From positions 1 to 6,845 of the forward strand of contig CAMGAL010000119.1 in the NCBI GenBank assembly GCA_946007445.1: a DNA stretch of 6,845 nucleotides, in the 5' to 3' direction. How positions within the stretch are numbered: position 1 is the stretch's first letter; each line of letters begins with the position of its first letter. This DNA comes from an uncultured Mediterranea sp. GTDB lineage: Bacteria; Bacteroidota; Bacteroidia; Bacteroidales; Bacteroidaceae. This document shows positions 6,264-6,845 of this stretch, one piece after another. The notes beneath the pieces are model-generated. The model had not been told where the DNA came from, did not search any database, and saw only the letters and a program-made list of their open reading frames with translations. A program made the translations under genes and the position numbers.

Positions 6264-6845
6264 TTATGGTCTGAGCCACGTCAGCCGTTTCCAGAGCGTC
6301 TCGAACGGGCCACGGTCGTGAGTCGAGAGCCACCAACGGCAGAAGAGGTACTGCAGGGCCACACAGACCACGCCCAGCAGCAGGCTCATGGTGTGGCCGC
6401 TGACCCGATAGAGCCCCAAACCCCAGCCGTAGAAGACGAAGCCGCCGATGATGGACTGCCCCAAGTAATTGGTCAGACTCATCTTGCCATAAGGGGCGAT
6501 GACTATCAGCCGCTTGCCCCGCTCGGTGCAATGATACATCCAGGTGACGGAGCAGACCATGAAGAGCATGATGGCCAGGTTGCGCCACATGGTGAGCATC
6601 ACCTTCAGCGAGTGAAGCACACAGGGATTGTCCACCAAGGCAGGGATGCGGTTCAGGACGGGCAGGATGATGAACAGAGCAAAGACAGAGGCCACCATCG
6701 TACGCACCCAGCGCTGCGGATTGTCACCCTCCTTGTAGAGGAAGCGGCTGCGCCCCATCAGGATGCCCAGCAGGAAGAGGAAGAGGGTCTGCGTCATGCG
6801 GCCGTTCTCGATGGCCCAGTAGAAGTTGATGAAGAAGCCATAGCG
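6264..6845 (-). CDS. C-terminal part of a DUF418 (YeiB-like) membrane protein, N-terminus beyond the window
   Basis: The minus-strand frame runs from the right edge to TAA (complement of 6264-6266), giving 193 residues. An ATG at 6797 is internal, since codons continue in frame to the edge (RYGFFINFYWAIENGR). The peptide has a GILMGR turn after the first hydrophobic segment, at least four further hydrophobic segments, the motif GKMSLTNYLGQS (about 6450-6490) followed by an aromatic helix with GWGLGLY, and a C-terminal RGPFETLWKRLTW. These are the hallmarks of the DUF418 C-terminal domain. DUF418 proteins are inner-membrane proteins with distant similarity to acyltransferase-3 and heparan-acetyltransferase-like families. 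Their function is not established; transport or acylation has been suggested. The gene is convergent with the glycoside hydrolase relic and shares the hairpin at 6189-6223. Its promoter and any partner genes are outside the window. Confidence 0.82.
   Translation of the reverse strand, partial: RYGFFINFYWAIENGRMTQTLFLFLLGILMGRSRFLYKEGDNPQRWVRTMVASVFALFIILPVLNRIPALVDNPCVLHSLKVMLTMWRNLAIMLFMVCSVTWMYHCTERGKRLIVIAPYGKMSLTNYLGQSIIGGFVFYGWGLGLYRVSGHTMSLLLGVVCVALQYLFCRWWLSTHDRGPFETLWKRLTWLRP

Noticed and set aside
5973..6845. Plus-strand frame open from an ATG at 5973 to the right edge (291 codons)
   Set aside because: It is in register antisense to the DUF418 gene over most of its length and lies out of frame with the hydrolase relic. 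The DUF418 reading has clear family motifs and membrane segments; this one is a polar, low-information peptide.
1..6845. A new defence, mobile or multi-gene system
   Set aside because: No recombinase, transposase, nuclease, toxin-antitoxin pair, direct-repeat array or RNA gene was visible. All intact genes fall into recognised families.

Overview
The window looks like chromosomal DNA from a member of the Bacteroidota, most likely Bacteroidales. Three things point that way: a Bacteroidota-type LptD with its usual layout, promoter elements of the TAnnTTTG (-7) and TTG (-33) type, and AT-rich leaders without clear Shine-Dalgarno sequences. Coding DNA is GC-rich (roughly 55-60 % by eye). I do not name a species.

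Layout, left to right. At 3-464 (+) is the 3' end of a membrane glycosyltransferase of the ArnT/PMT type, cut by the left edge. It overlaps by 4 nt (ATGA) a complete HD-domain phosphohydrolase (461-997, +). A short AT-rich gap (998-1092) carries a good -7 promoter element. It precedes lptD (1093-3825, +), the outer-membrane LPS transporter, which starts at TTG. Two nucleotides after lptD a lipoprotein of the seven-bladed beta-propeller lactonase family begins (3828-4931, +). Its last 11 nt overlap the end of a convergent gene for a multi-pass Gate/nucleoside-recognition membrane protein (4921-5859, -).

The region 5860-6263 has no intact gene. It holds the promoter of the Gate-domain gene, a roughly 60-codon relic of the C-terminal domain of a secreted glycoside hydrolase (5977-6162, +), and a strong 15-bp hairpin (6189-6223). 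The right edge (6264-6845, -) is the C-terminal part of a DUF418 (YeiB-like) membrane protein.

How the genes may work together: the left half is cell-envelope themed. A lipid-linked sugar transferase, the LPS export pore and a periplasmic or outer-membrane lipoprotein lie on one strand, with lptD and the lactonase-like gene probably one transcript. The right half holds two unrelated membrane proteins on the other strand, separated by a scar where a polysaccharide-degradation gene was lost. I see no tRNA, rRNA, CRISPR array or insertion sequence, and no convincing evidence of a new multi-gene system. The most interesting points are the two-cysteine LptD, the exported lactonase-like lipoprotein tied to lptD, and the glycoside hydrolase relic with its terminator still in place.
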